Origin: an uncultured Alphaproteobacteria bacterium
GTDB taxonomy: Bacteria; Pseudomonadota; Alphaproteobacteria; RF32; CAG-239
NCBI GenBank assembly: GCA_944391495.1
Contig: CALXTU010000001.1
Span: 247,981 to 311,980, forward strand
Length of the DNA stretch: 64,000 nucleotides
Direction: 5' to 3'
Shown here: positions 24,471 to 33,691 of the stretch, piece by piece
How the letters are laid out: each line of letters starts with the position of its first letter
Numbering within the stretch: the stretch's first letter is position 1
Notes under the pieces: generated by a model
What the model saw: the letters and a program-made list of their open reading frames with translations, nothing else
Told to the model about the DNA's origin: nothing
Database searches by the model: none
Program-made: the position numbers and the translations under genes

Positions 24471-25391
24471 ATGCGAAAAACATATCATTCAATTCCGGAG
24501 ATGATCGGCAGGACGCCGATGTTTGAATTTGCCGGCTTGAAACGGCGGCTGGGACTGAAAGCGCATATTTTCGGTAAATGCGAGTTTTACAATCCTTTGT
24601 TTTCGGTAAAAGACCGGGCGGCGTTGCGGATGATTGAACAGGCTTTGTCAGGACATCCGGCAGACGAAGAAACGGTTTTTGTTGAGGCAACCAGCGGCAA
24701 TGTCGGTGTGGCTATGGCGGCTATTTGCGCGGCCAAACATTTAAAGGCGCTGCTGATTATGCCGGAAAATACATCGGCGGAAAAAGTTAAAATGGCCAAA
24801 CATTTCGGAGCCGATGTTATGCTGACACCGGCAGAAGACGGGATGAAAGGTGCGATTGCCAAGGCCGAAATGCTGCAGGCAAAATCGGATAAGGTTATTA
24901 TGCTGAGGCAGTTTGAAAATCAGGCTAATATGGACGCGCATTTGTTTGGTACCAGTACGGAAATTCTGGACGATATGAACGGCGAAGTAGATGTTTTGAC
25001 GGCGGCTGTCGGTACGGCCGGAACTTTGAGCGGTGTGGCGCAGGCTTTGAAAACCTCTAATCCCGGTTTGTATGTTGCCGCGGTTGAGCCGAAAACAAGC
25101 AATGTTTTGAACGGCGGTGCCGCCGGCAGACATCATATTCCGGGAATCGGTGCCGGTTTTGTGCCGCCGTTGTATCGCCGGGAGCTGGTTGATGAAGTCT
25201 TTGATATTGATGATGAAGATGCCTGGGGTATGGCGCGGGCAATTGCCCAGACGGAGGGGCTGCCGATCGGTGTTTCGGCCGGGGCGGCAATGACGGCGGC
25301 CGTTGAACTGGCAACGCGAGAGACTTTTCGCGATAAGAATATCGTTGTTATTCTGCCGGACGCCATTATCAATTATTTGTCCGAGCTTTGA
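24471..25391 (+). CDS. Cysteine synthase (CysK/CysM family, PLP enzyme)
   Basis: 306 residues of the beta-family PLP enzymes that make cysteine from O-acetylserine and sulfide (or a related thiol donor). Visible are IPEMIGRTPMFEF, NPLFSVKDRAA with the PLP lysine (about Lys47), VEATSGNVGVAMA (the Asn/Ser loop, usually TSGNTGIALA), the phosphate-binding GTAGTLSGVAQ and GLPIGVSAGAA. Two motif deviations (GNVGVA instead of GNTGIA, and RTP instead of NTP) make the subfamily uncertain: CysK, CysM and cystathionine beta-synthase relatives all fit. AAGGAG precedes the start. It appears to be a single gene. Confidence 0.8.
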   Translation: MRKTYHSIPEMIGRTPMFEFAGLKRRLGLKAHIFGKCEFYNPLFSVKDRAALRMIEQALSGHPADEETVFVEATSGNVGVAMAAICAAKHLKALLIMPENTSAEKVKMAKHFGADVMLTPAEDGMKGAIAKAEMLQAKSDKVIMLRQFENQANMDAHLFGTSTEILDDMNGEVDVLTAAVGTAGTLSGVAQALKTSNPGLYVAAVEPKTSNVLNGGAAGRHHIPGIGAGFVPPLYRRELVDEVFDIDDEDAWGMARAIAQTEGLPIGVSAGAAMTAAVELATRETFRDKNIVVILPDAIINYLSEL

Positions 25392-25494
25392 GCGTATGAT
25401 CCGGTGTTGAGAGGAAAATCCGGAATCATCTGATTGTTTTAATGGCGGCAAAATATGCTTTGTACGGCGATAACAATCTGTAAATTAAAAATTA

Positions 25495-25523
25495 TTGCTT
25501 TTTTAACCAATGTCTGATATCAT
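25495..25523 (+). promoter_or_regulatory. Putative promoter of the cysteine-rich secreted protein
   Basis: TTGCTT (25495-25500), a 17-bp spacer and TATCAT (25518-25523), about 70 bp before the start at 25591. Confidence 0.45.
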
Positions 25524-25590
25524 ATAAATAATGGCGGCAAAAAAACGAACGTTTTTTTGTATCGTTTATATGAAAACGAGAGGAAAGCGC

Positions 25591-26616
25591 ATGAGAAAAA
25601 ATATTGTATTTTACGGCCTGGCGGCCTTAGTTACGTCGGCTTTTCCGGCAAAGAATGCCGATTGTTCGTCGGTGCCGTGTCAGTCTTTACCGACGTGTCA
25701 GTCTTTAGGATATACTTTTAGTGTTGCTGATTGTAAAGACAGAAATATTTTGCGTTGTCCCCGTGATATAACGAACGATAACGCCGTTTTTTGTTCCAGA
25801 TGCAATAAGGCGTTTAAATATTCAAAAGACGATAATGTTTCCATTGACAGTGAAAGCTGTACGGATCCTGACGGAGAAGTTTATTATAATAAAATCTGCA
25901 GCGGTACCAAAGAGGGCAATTGCAGCAGCGGTTTGACCTTTCAACCGAATTGTACGGATATTCACAAGGTAAATTGGGGAAGCTGCGCCTGTACGTATAA
26001 GTATGATACAAAAAATTATCCGAATGTGAAATCCGGGAGCTCTTCTTGTAAGCGCAACGGTGTGACGTATTATTCGGCGCTTTGCGGCGGCGTGAGTATA
26101 AATGAGGCCAATTGTTCCGGCGGGACCGTTTTTACGCATCAATGCTATTCTTATAACGGAATATCTTACGGGGTGTGCGGCTCGGGCAATACAATATCCG
26201 TTACGGCACAGACTTACTCGTATACCAGTAACTCTGCTGTTATGGGTATAGATACGATTACTTACGGCTATACTTTGAATACGTCATCCGGCGAAAAAGT
26301 AACCTCCGGCAGTGTTGTGACATCGCTTAATGGTTCCAAAACCCAAAATTTGGCATCTAAGCTGTCAACGACCAGTTACAAGCTTTCTTTAGGGAAGCCT
26401 GAGCCGTGGCCTTGGAATAACACTCAGTTCTCTCCCTGCTCTATATTGGCGGTTACGTTTAACGGTGTTTGCTATACAAATGCTTCGACAGGTTCTCTTT
26501 TTATGCCTACAATGTGTAAATCAAGCCATCAGCCCTTGGATACAACTATTACCTTGCCGGTACGTTCAAACGGCACTAATAATTTGCAGATTGTCGGCGT
26601 CTGTACCGGTAGGTGA
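25591..26616 (+). CDS. Cysteine-rich exported protein, unknown
   Basis: 341 residues with a signal peptide (hydrophobic 5-17, cleavage near FPA-KNA) and 22 cysteines after it. In the first two thirds they are regularly spaced and accompanied by repeated units such as TYYSALCGG, VYYNKICSG and NCSSG/NCSGG, so the protein seems built of degenerate Cys-Tyr repeats. The last third (about 210-341) is Ser/Thr-rich and beta-like. Extracellular or periplasmic with many disulfides is the likely state. GAGAGG precedes the ATG; an earlier ATG at 25531 would put the signal peptide inside the protein. I do not recognise the family. Confidence 0.7.
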   Translation: MRKNIVFYGLAALVTSAFPAKNADCSSVPCQSLPTCQSLGYTFSVADCKDRNILRCPRDITNDNAVFCSRCNKAFKYSKDDNVSIDSESCTDPDGEVYYNKICSGTKEGNCSSGLTFQPNCTDIHKVNWGSCACTYKYDTKNYPNVKSGSSSCKRNGVTYYSALCGGVSINEANCSGGTVFTHQCYSYNGISYGVCGSGNTISVTAQTYSYTSNSAVMGIDTITYGYTLNTSSGEKVTSGSVVTSLNGSKTQNLASKLSTTSYKLSLGKPEPWPWNNTQFSPCSILAVTFNGVCYTNASTGSLFMPTMCKSSHQPLDTTITLPVRSNGTNNLQIVGVCTGR

Positions 26617-26723
26617 TGCTTGCGTATTTTGATTTGACCGACGGCAAAAAACATATTTTGCTTGCAACGTAAGTGATTTTTGCCTAATCTGAAGAACAGG
26701 TTTAATTGAAATGCAAGGTTGTT

Positions 26724-27830
26724 ATGAAACCGACTTCTATTTTGGGGCGATATCTTATCCGGCAGATTGTCTTTAATTTTTTGGCGGTGCTGCTGGTTAT
26801 TCTCGGCATTATCTTTTTGTTTGAGATGGTAGAAAGACTGCGCCGGATTGCCGGACACCCCGAACTTAACGTATGGTTTGCCGTTCAGCTGGCGGTGGCC
26901 AGGCTGCCGAAGAGTGCCGAGCAGGTGTTTCCTTTTGTTATGATGATTGCGGCAATGCTTACTTTCTGGCGCCTGAGCAAAAGCAACGAATTTGTGGTTA
27001 TGCGCTCGGCGGGTGTGTCAATCTGGGATTTTTTGTCGCCGGTTTGTCTGGCAACTTTTGTCATCGGCGTTATTAACGTAACGCTGGTTAATCCGGTGGC
27101 GGCGGATTTATATAATATGTTTGAAACGCTGGAAAGGCGTATGGATACCAAAGATCCGACGGCTATGTTGTTTTCGGACGAGGGATTGTGGATGAGAGAG
27201 GCCATCGGCGATGATAAGGTAATGATTTTGCAGGCAAAAGCCCTGAGGCCGGATAAAGACGACCTTTTGCTGCGCGGCGTGAGCATTACCGAACTTGATG
27301 CCAAATCGCAGCCGCTGCGGCAGATTGAAGCGTTTGCCGGAGTGTTGGAAAAAGGCTTTTTTGATTTGAAAGATGTCCGGATTTATGTGTCGGGGAGGCC
27401 GGTGGAACATTACGGCGATATGCATTATGATACGGTATTGGATATAGGTAAAATCGAAGATAATTTTGTGGAACCGGAGGCCATTTCGTTTTGGAAGTTG
27501 CCGGAAGTTATAAGTTTTTATGAAAAGTCCGGTTTTGCAGTGCAGCGGCATCAGATGCGGTTTTGGTCGTTAATGGTTTCGCCGTTGTTTCTGGTGGCGA
27601 TGGTGTTGATGGCGGCAGTATTTGCTTTGCGGCCGAATAATCGCCGCGGCGGTGTGATGTTTTTGATTGTCGGCGGTATCGTTACGGGCTTTTCGGCCTA
27701 TTTCTTGTCCCAGGTGGTCTATGCCATGGGTAACAGCGGCAATCTGCCGGTCGGGCTGGCGGTTATTGCGCCGACGGTTATTGCCGGATCAATCGCGGTG
27801 TCGTTGCTCTTACATCTTGAAGACGGTTAA
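26724..27830 (+). CDS. lptG: LPS export ABC transporter permease LptG
   Basis: 368 residues of the YjgP/YjgQ family. Three N-terminal and three C-terminal membrane segments flank a periplasmic beta-jellyroll region (about 120-260). The N terminus GRYLIRQIVFNFLAVLLVI and the conserved LPKSAEQVFPFVMMIAAML and NEFVVMRSAGVS segments are typical. LptG with LptF and LptB2 extracts LPS from the inner membrane. LptF is not in the window. Start: ATG 26724 with AAGG six bases upstream. The stop codon sits in hairpin repeat B. Confidence 0.88.
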   Translation: MKPTSILGRYLIRQIVFNFLAVLLVILGIIFLFEMVERLRRIAGHPELNVWFAVQLAVARLPKSAEQVFPFVMMIAAMLTFWRLSKSNEFVVMRSAGVSIWDFLSPVCLATFVIGVINVTLVNPVAADLYNMFETLERRMDTKDPTAMLFSDEGLWMREAIGDDKVMILQAKALRPDKDDLLLRGVSITELDAKSQPLRQIEAFAGVLEKGFFDLKDVRIYVSGRPVEHYGDMHYDTVLDIGKIEDNFVEPEAISFWKLPEVISFYEKSGFAVQRHQMRFWSLMVSPLFLVAMVLMAAVFALRPNNRRGGVMFLIVGGIVTGFSAYFLSQVVYAMGNSGNLPVGLAVIAPTVIAGSIAVSLLLHLEDG

Positions 27831-27954
27831 AAACGCGTATAACGGCTCATCTAAAGTCAAAACGGCGAATAAAAGAAAATTCATGTACTTTTTTGTACAT
27901 TAAAATTTTCTTTTTTCTTGTTTTCACTTTATCTGAACCATTCTCCGCGTTTTT
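27829..27954. repeat. Long hairpin repeat element (copy B)
   Basis: It begins in the lptG stop codon (AAAAACGCGTATAACGGCTC) and ends CGCGTTTTT. The arms pair over nearly 60 nt, meeting at ATGTAC-TTTTTT-GTACAT. It has the same design as copy A. With copy C it fills most of the 300-bp gap between lptG and rimP. Confidence 0.7.
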
Positions 27955-27963
27955 AAGTTGCAG

Positions 27964-28006
27964 CATAACGACTCATCTAAAGTCAAAAGGCGGACAAAAG
28001 AAAATT
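27964..28006. repeat. Partial hairpin repeat (copy C, left arm only)
   Basis: CATAACGACTCATCTAAAGT and the following 23 bases match the left arm of copy B with few changes, but no right arm follows. The remaining gap up to 28085 is AT-rich with TATA-like motifs that may hold the rimP promoter. Confidence 0.6.
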
Positions 28007-28084
28007 ATGCCGATTGATAAAAAAATGCTGGATTTTTAAATTTTTTCTGTTATATATGCCTGTATATTAGATGTGAGTTGATTG

Positions 28085-28116
28085 AAGCGGGGCCGAAAGC
28101 TCTGCTTTTTATTTTA
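28085..28116 (+). terminator. Terminator-like hairpin in the rimP leader
   Basis: GCGGGGC-CGAAA-GCTCTGC (with two G-U pairs) is followed at once by TTTTTATTTT and then the rimP ribosome site. It could attenuate transcription of the nusA operon, which in other bacteria is autoregulated by NusA. Alternatively it ends a short upstream transcript. Confidence 0.45.
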
Positions 28117-28130
28117 GGAGAATCGACATT

Positions 28131-28625
28131 ATGCAGAAAAAACACCCGGTGTATGATTTGCTGGCGCCGATCATTGAAAAAATGGGGTTTGACGTTGTCC
28201 GGATTATGACAATCGGTCAGCAGCGTCCGACATTGCAGATTATGATTGAGCGTAAATCGCGCGAAAATCTGACGGTTGATGACTGTGCCGAGGTCAGCCG
28301 CGCCGTTTCGGCCGTACTGGATGAAAAAGACCCGATTGACGGCGAATATTCGCTGGAAGTCAGCTCACCGGGGCTTGACCGTCCGTTGACAACACCGGAG
28401 CATTTTGCTCGGTTTGCCGGTTATGAGGCCAAAGTGGAAACGGACGAACCGGTTGACGGCCGCAAACGCTTTAAAGGGCGAATCGCTGCCATGCATGATG
28501 ACGGAACGATAGATTTTGAAATGGACGGCAAAGAATATAAAATTCCGTTTGCCGCCGTAACAAAAGCCAAACTGATTTTGACCGACGCTTTACTGAGCGA
28601 ACAGGCCGAGATTGCAGACGAATAA
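28131..28625 (+). CDS. rimP: Ribosome maturation factor RimP
   Basis: 164 residues. RimP binds the 30S subunit during late assembly. Typical segments: PIIEKMGFDVVRI, LQIMIERKS, TVDDCAEVSRAVSAVLDEKDPI and the SLEVSSPGLDRPL motif (about 74-86), followed by an SH3-like C domain. AGGAG lies nine bases before the ATG. First gene of the rimP-nusA-ylxR-infB operon. Confidence 0.93.
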   Translation: MQKKHPVYDLLAPIIEKMGFDVVRIMTIGQQRPTLQIMIERKSRENLTVDDCAEVSRAVSAVLDEKDPIDGEYSLEVSSPGLDRPLTTPEHFARFAGYEAKVETDEPVDGRKRFKGRIAAMHDDGTIDFEMDGKEYKIPFAAVTKAKLILTDALLSEQAEIADE

Positions 28626-28663
28626 TAATTTGTACTAACTTTAACTAATATTCAGAGGATAAG

Positions 28664-30184
28664 ATGCAGACACAAGAAAATATGCCCAGGCCCGAGATTG
28701 TTTTGGTTGCCGATACCGTGGCCAGAGAAAAGAATATTGACAAGGAAGATGTTTTGGAGGCCATGGAGGTTGCCATTCAGAAATCGGCGCGTTCCAAATA
28801 CGGTGCCGAACATGATATCCGGGCGCATATTGACCGTAAGACGGGTGCCATTTCGCTGGCAAGATACCGTGAAGTTGTTGCGGCGGAAGAAAATATTGAG
28901 AATGAAGCAACCCAGATAACTTTGGACGAGGCGCAGGCTTATGATCCGAAAATCAAAGTCGGCGAGTTTATTATTGACGCGCTGCCGCCGATTGATTTCG
29001 GCCGGATTGCCGCGCAAACCGCCAAGCAGGTTATCGTGCAGAAGGTTCGGGAGGCCGAGCGCAACAAGCAGTTTGAAGAATATAAAGAAAAAATCGGTAC
29101 GATTATCAACGGAACGGTTAAAAGAGTCGAGTTTGGCAATATTACGCTTGATATCGGCAAAACCGAGGCTATTTTGCGCCGTGATGAAACCATTCCGCGG
29201 GAGAAATTCAAAGTCGGTGACCGGGTGCGCGCTTATGTTTTAGACGTGCGCCGCGAAAACAAAGGGCCGCAAATCTTTTTGTCGCGGACTTGTCCGGAGT
29301 TTTTGGCAAAGTTGTTTACGTCGGAAGTGCCGGAAATTTATGACGGTATCGTCCAGATTGTCGCCGTGGCTCGTGATCCCGGTTCAAAAGCCAAAATTGC
29401 CGTTAAGACCGACGATGTAACGGTTGACGCCGTCGGGGCCTGCGTCGGGCTGCGCGGTATTCGTGTTCAGGCGGTGGTTAACGAACTGCAGGGCGAAAAA
29501 ATAGATATCGTTCCTTATTCGGACGATAAAGCCCAGTATATTGTCAGCGCACTGGCGCCGGCGGAAGTTACCAAAGTGGTTATTGATGAAGAAAATAACC
29601 GGATTGAGGCTGTTGTTCCGCAGGAGCAGTTTTCGATTGCCATCGGCCGCCGCGGCCAGAATGTCAAACTGGCGGCGCAGCTTTTGGGTTGCGACATTGA
29701 TGTTTTGACCGAAGAACAAGAGCAGGAACGTCGTTCCAATGAAAATAAAGTTCGTTCGCAGCGGTTTATGGAGGCTCTTGATGTTGATGAGATGATTGCT
29801 CATCTGCTGATTGCCGAAGGATTTTCCAATGTTGACGAGATTGCCATGGTTGATTTGAGCGAACTGGCGGAAATTGAAGGCTTTGATGAAGAGGTCGCTC
29901 AGGAACTGCAGTCAAGAGCCAAGGAATATGTTGAAAAACGCAATAAAGAATTTGCCGAAAAAAGCAAGTCTTTGGGCATTGACGAAAAGCTGCAGTCTAT
30001 TGAAGGACTGGATAAAGATATGCTTTTGGTTCTGGCAAACAACAATATCCGGACGATTGATGACCTGGCGGATCTGGCAACGGACGAGCTGGTTGAAATT
30101 CTGGGTGAAGACACTTTATCAATCAAAGAGGCTGAAAAGGTTATCATGGCGGCCAGAGCCCATTGGTTTGAAGAAGAGGAATAA
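28664..30184 (+). CDS. nusA: Transcription termination/antitermination factor NusA
   Basis: 506 residues. Domain order: N-terminal RNA-polymerase-binding domain (about 1-130), S1 domain (IINGTVKRVEFGNITLDIG), two KH domains (ACVGLRGIRVQAVVNELQGE and FSIAIGRRGQNVKLAAQL), then two acidic C-terminal repeats with helix-hairpin-helix pattern (about 360-500), as in proteobacterial NusA. It modulates pausing, termination and rRNA antitermination. It is 38 bp after rimP, in the same operon. Confidence 0.96.
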   Translation: MQTQENMPRPEIVLVADTVAREKNIDKEDVLEAMEVAIQKSARSKYGAEHDIRAHIDRKTGAISLARYREVVAAEENIENEATQITLDEAQAYDPKIKVGEFIIDALPPIDFGRIAAQTAKQVIVQKVREAERNKQFEEYKEKIGTIINGTVKRVEFGNITLDIGKTEAILRRDETIPREKFKVGDRVRAYVLDVRRENKGPQIFLSRTCPEFLAKLFTSEVPEIYDGIVQIVAVARDPGSKAKIAVKTDDVTVDAVGACVGLRGIRVQAVVNELQGEKIDIVPYSDDKAQYIVSALAPAEVTKVVIDEENNRIEAVVPQEQFSIAIGRRGQNVKLAAQLLGCDIDVLTEEQEQERRSNENKVRSQRFMEALDVDEMIAHLLIAEGFSNVDEIAMVDLSELAEIEGFDEEVAQELQSRAKEYVEKRNKEFAEKSKSLGIDEKLQSIEGLDKDMLLVLANNNIRTIDDLADLATDELVEILGEDTLSIKEAEKVIMAARAHWFEEEE

Positions 30185-30231
30185 AGGCAATTTGGCGGGC
30201 AGTATATTCTGCCCGCCGCGAAGGAAAAAAG

Positions 30232-30801
30232 ATGTCTAAAGAAACGACGCGAAAATGTATTGTCTGCGGTGAGGTTAGGGCAAAAGAGCTTATGCTTCGT
30301 TTTACGGTATTGCCGGACGGCCGCATTGTTCCGGATTTTAAGAAAAAACTTCCGGGAAAAGGCATTTATGTCGTTAATGCCAAAAGCGCTTTGCAAAAGG
30401 CAGTCGCCAATAATTTGTTTGCCAAGGCTTTGCGGATTAAAGCAAAGGTTAACGGGGAACTGATTGAACAGACAGAACATTTGCTCTATAAGCAGGCATT
30501 AGATGCCGTTTCTTTGGCTCGCAAGGCCGGAGCTTTGGTTTGCGGTATGGATAAGGTTGTTGATGCGTTGAAGAAGGGCAAGGTGGCTTTTTTGCTGGAG
30601 GCCGTTGACGCCGCCGAAGACGGACATCAGAAAATCGTGGCGCAGGCTAAGGATTTGGAAATTTTTAATTTGTTTAAGAGTGAGGAGTTGGATAAAGAAT
30701 TAGCAAAAGACAATACGGTTCATCTGGCTTTGATGAAGGGCAGTATGGCCAATATGGTCAGGGAGGCGCTTGTCCGTCTGACTTCATTTTTGAACAATTA
30801 G
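30232..30801 (+). CDS. ylxR: YlxR-type RNA-binding protein fused to an L7Ae-like domain
   Basis: 189 residues with two parts. Residues 5-80 are the YlxR/DUF448 domain (RKCIVCGEVRAKELMLRF, then LPGKGIYVV). Residues 95-185 look like the L7Ae/YlxQ fold (DAVSLARKAGALVCGMDKV and KGKVAFLLEAVDAAED). In Firmicutes these are separate genes between nusA and infB; a fused form is common in alphaproteobacteria. The role is thought to be regulatory RNA or nucleoid binding. It lies between nusA and infB as expected. Confidence 0.88.
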   Translation: MSKETTRKCIVCGEVRAKELMLRFTVLPDGRIVPDFKKKLPGKGIYVVNAKSALQKAVANNLFAKALRIKAKVNGELIEQTEHLLYKQALDAVSLARKAGALVCGMDKVVDALKKGKVAFLLEAVDAAEDGHQKIVAQAKDLEIFNLFKSEELDKELAKDNTVHLALMKGSMANMVREALVRLTSFLNN

Positions 30802-30828
30802 AATCTTGGATAACGGAGAACAAAATAT

Positions 30829-33288
30829 ATGACAGAAGATAATGCCAAAAAGAAATTAACATTATCGGGAAAACCCACCCTGACGCTGAAGCTTGGTGCT
30901 AATGTCCGGCCGCAGACCGCCGACGGCAAAAAGATGGTGCAGGTTGAGGTTCGCAAGAAAAGGACTATCGGCCCGAAAGCCGCCGTTGAAGACAAAAAAA
31001 CACAGATTGATGAAGAAACGGCCGCTAAATTGAAGTTGATTGCCGAAGCCAAAGAATTTGACAATAAACGCCGGCAGGAGGAAGAAGAACGTTATCAGCT
31101 GCGGCAGAAACAAAAAGAAGAAGAGGAACTGCGGCGGCAAAAAGAACAGGAAGAAGAACAGCGCCGTTCGGAGGAAAAAGCCAGACAACAGGCGCAGCAG
31201 GAGGAGGCTAATTCCGAATCGCACGAGAGTGAGAATCGTGCTCTGAATAAATTTAAAGAGCGGCAGCGCCGGGATTTTGATGATGACGAAGATGAAGATT
31301 ACGGCAATCGTCAGTCGAAACGGGCGGTATCGCGGGAAGAAGTTTTTGAACAGGAACGCAAAAAGCAAATAACCAAACGTTCGTTTGAACCGCAGCGGCG
31401 GCAAAGCAAGGTCAATATTCACAATATCGGCACCGATGACGATGATGACGATTACGGTTTCGGCGGTCCGCGGCGGCGGTTTAAAAAGAAACAGCCGAAA
31501 CCCGTCGTTCAGGCGGCTCCGACAGAAAAGGTCATTAAAGAAGTCGTTATTCCCGAGATTATCACGGTTCAGGAACTGGCCAACCGTATGGCCGAAAAAT
31601 CTGCCGAAGTGATTAAAAAACTTATGGCTCTTGGTGTGATGGCGACGATTAACCAGCCGATTGACGCGGATACGGCACAGATTATTGTCGAGGAGTTCGG
31701 CCATAAGTTTAAACGTGTTGCCGACAGTGATGTCGAACAGGGAATTACCGGTGTTGAAGATACGCCGGATCAGCTACAGCCCAGAGCACCGGTGGTTACG
31801 GTCATGGGGCATGTCGACCATGGTAAAACATCATTGCTTGATGCGCTGCGCGAAACGAATGTTGCGGCGAAAGAAGCCGGCGGTATTACGCAGCATATCG
31901 GTGCTTATCAGATTACGGTTAAGTCTGGTCAGAAAATTACGTTTATCGATACGCCGGGACATGAGGCTTTTTCCGAAATGCGTGCCCGCGGTGCCAAAGT
32001 TACGGATATTGTGGTTTTGGTTGTTGCGGCCAATGACGGTATCATGCCGCAGACGATTGAGGCCATCCGCCATGCTCAGGCGGCCGAAGTTCCGATAGTG
32101 GTTGCCATTAATAAAATTGATTTGCCGGGGGCGGATCCGATGAAGGTTAAAACGGCTTTGCTGCAGCATGGAATCGGGGTTGAGGAAATGGGCGGCGAAT
32201 GTCTTTGCGCCGAAGTTTCCGCCAAAAAACGCATCAATATCGACAAGCTGGTCGATGCAATTTTGTTGCAGGCGGAAATGCTTGATTTGAAGGCCAACCC
32301 CAACCGCAATGCCGAAGGCGCGATTATTGAGGCCAAGATGGAAAAAGGCCGCGGAACGGTGGTTACGGCTCTGGTACAGAAAGGAACATTGAGAATCGGT
32401 GATATCTGTATTGCCGGTAAAGAGTGGGGACATGTCCGCGCAATGTTTAACGAAAACGGCCAGAAAATGCAGGAAGCCGGGCCGGCGACCCCGGTAGAAG
32501 TGCTCGGATTGCAGGGAACGCCGTCGGCCGGTGATGATTTCGTTGTTGTGGCTGATGAAGGAAAAGCCAAAGAAATTACCGGTTACCGTATTCGCAAAGA
32601 ACGCGAGGCCAAGTTGGTTAAGTCGGCTAAATCAGCCATGGAACAGATGCTGGATAAAATTAAATCCGGCGAGATTAAACACCTGCCGATTATTATCAAA
32701 GCCGACGTTCAAGGTTCGATTGAAGCAATTGAGGGCGCTGTTTCCAAACTTTCCAATGATGAGGTCAGCGTTCAAATTCTGCATTCGGCGGTCGGGGCGA
32801 TTTCTGAATCCGACGTTACTTTGGCAAAGGCGTCGCATGCGTTAATTATCGGCTTTAATGTTCGTGCCAATACGCAGGCTCGCGATATGGCCCGCCGCGA
32901 TAATATTGAGATTAAGTATTATTCCATCATTTATGATGTTTTGGATGATATCAAGAAAGGTCTTGAAGGTATGCTTTCGCCGGAACTGAGAGAAAAACTG
33001 CTCGGTTATGCGGAGATACGCGAGGTTTATAATATTACCGGTGTCGGCAAGGTTGCCGGCTGTATGATTACCGAAGGTATGGTTAAGCGCGGTGCTAAAA
33101 TTCGTCTGTTGCGCGACAATGTGGTTATTCATGACGGTGCCATCGGTCAGCTCAAACGCTTCAAAGATGACGTTAAGGAAGTCAAAGAAGGATTTGAGTG
33201 CGGTATTTCGTTTGAAAATTATAATGACATTCAGAAAGGTGACTTTATTGAATGTTATGAGATAGAAGAAATTGCCGCCAAGCTGTAA
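30829..33288 (+). CDS. infB: Translation initiation factor IF-2
   Basis: 819 residues. The long charged N-terminal region (about 1-240) is rich in Arg, Glu, Gln and Asp. The conserved part begins with the IF2-N domain, then the GTPase with G1 [13 protein letters not shown] (about 323-335), G3 DTPGHEAF, G4 NKID, and domains II-IV to the end. It places initiator tRNA on the 30S subunit. Last gene of the rimP operon, closed by a terminator at 33303-33337, so the usual rbfA-truB continuation is missing here. Confidence 0.97.
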   Translation: MTEDNAKKKLTLSGKPTLTLKLGANVRPQTADGKKMVQVEVRKKRTIGPKAAVEDKKTQIDEETAAKLKLIAEAKEFDNKRRQEEEERYQLRQKQKEEEELRRQKEQEEEQRRSEEKARQQAQQEEANSESHESENRALNKFKERQRRDFDDDEDEDYGNRQSKRAVSREEVFEQERKKQITKRSFEPQRRQSKVNIHNIGTDDDDDDYGFGGPRRRFKKKQPKPVVQAAPTEKVIKEVVIPEIITVQELANRMAEKSAEVIKKLMALGVMATINQPIDADTAQIIVEEFGHKFKRVADSDVEQGITGVEDTPDQLQPRAPVVTVMGHVDHGKTSLLDALRETNVAAKEAGGITQHIGAYQITVKSGQKITFIDTPGHEAFSEMRARGAKVTDIVVLVVAANDGIMPQTIEAIRHAQAAEVPIVVAINKIDLPGADPMKVKTALLQHGIGVEEMGGECLCAEVSAKKRINIDKLVDAILLQAEMLDLKANPNRNAEGAIIEAKMEKGRGTVVTALVQKGTLRIGDICIAGKEWGHVRAMFNENGQKMQEAGPATPVEVLGLQGTPSAGDDFVVVADEGKAKEITGYRIRKEREAKLVKSAKSAMEQMLDKIKSGEIKHLPIIIKADVQGSIEAIEGAVSKLSNDEVSVQILHSAVGAISESDVTLAKASHALIIGFNVRANTQARDMARRDNIEIKYYSIIYDVLDDIKKGLEGMLSPELREKLLGYAEIREVYNITGVGKVAGCMITEGMVKRGAKIRLLRDNVVIHDGAIGQLKRFKDDVKEVKEGFECGISFENYNDIQKGDFIECYEIEEIAAKL

Positions 33289-33302
33289 AATTTTGGTCAT
33301 GA

Positions 33303-33337
33303 GAACGCCGGGGAATAAAATCCCCGGCGTTCGTTTT
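33303..33337 (+). terminator. Rho-independent terminator after infB
   Basis: GAACGCCGGGGA-ATAAAA-TCCCCGGCGTTC, a perfect 12-bp stem, followed by GTTTT. Confidence 0.85.
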
Positions 33338-33360
33338 CGGGGCACAGAATGATATTTTAT

Positions 33361-33389
33361 TTGACTCGGCAGATGATTTTGTCTAGCCT
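33361..33389 (+). promoter_or_regulatory. Putative promoter for the small proteins after infB
   Basis: TTGACT (33361-33366), a 17-bp spacer and TAGCCT (33384-33389), about 35 bp before the gene at 33425. Confidence 0.5.
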
Positions 33390-33424
33390 ATAGACATAAA
33401 TAATAATTTTTAATCTTTAAGCTT

Positions 33425-33679
33425 ATGGAATGGATTTTATTCGCGGCAGTGCTTATCGTGTTTTTATGGAGAAGATACGGTGAAATTTTCAGCCGCAGGG
33501 TTTCTATCGTCGAGATTATCGCAACCGATGATGAGGCAATCGTCTACTGTTCGTTCAAATGGCACGGCAGTATTTATCAGAACGGATACTTCGCATCGGA
33601 AGATTATCACGGCCGAAAAAGTTTTTTTATAAAAGGCTATGACGCTTTAAAAGGCTTATGGCTTTTACAACCCCTTTAA
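33425..33679 (+). CDS. Small membrane-anchored protein, unknown
   Basis: 84 residues: an N-terminal membrane segment (about 3-16) followed by a compact part rich in aromatic residues (CSFKWHGSIYQNGYF, FFIKGYDALKGLW). No family recognised. It has its own promoter and is followed after 12 bp by a second small membrane protein, so the two form an islet between infB and rplY. No clear ribosome site lies before the ATG, which lowers confidence. Confidence 0.5.
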   Translation: MEWILFAAVLIVFLWRRYGEIFSRRVSIVEIIATDDEAIVYCSFKWHGSIYQNGYFASEDYHGRKSFFIKGYDALKGLWLLQPL

Positions 33680-33691
33680 AATTACAAATGT

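Noticed and set aside
19308-28006. Insertion sequence or prophage remnants around the hairpin repeats
   Set aside because: No transposase, integrase or phage gene is present, and no target-site duplication could be seen.
30862-31704. Phe/Leu-rich frame of 280 codons opposite infB
   Set aside because: It is the complement of the Lys/Glu-rich N-terminal region of IF-2.
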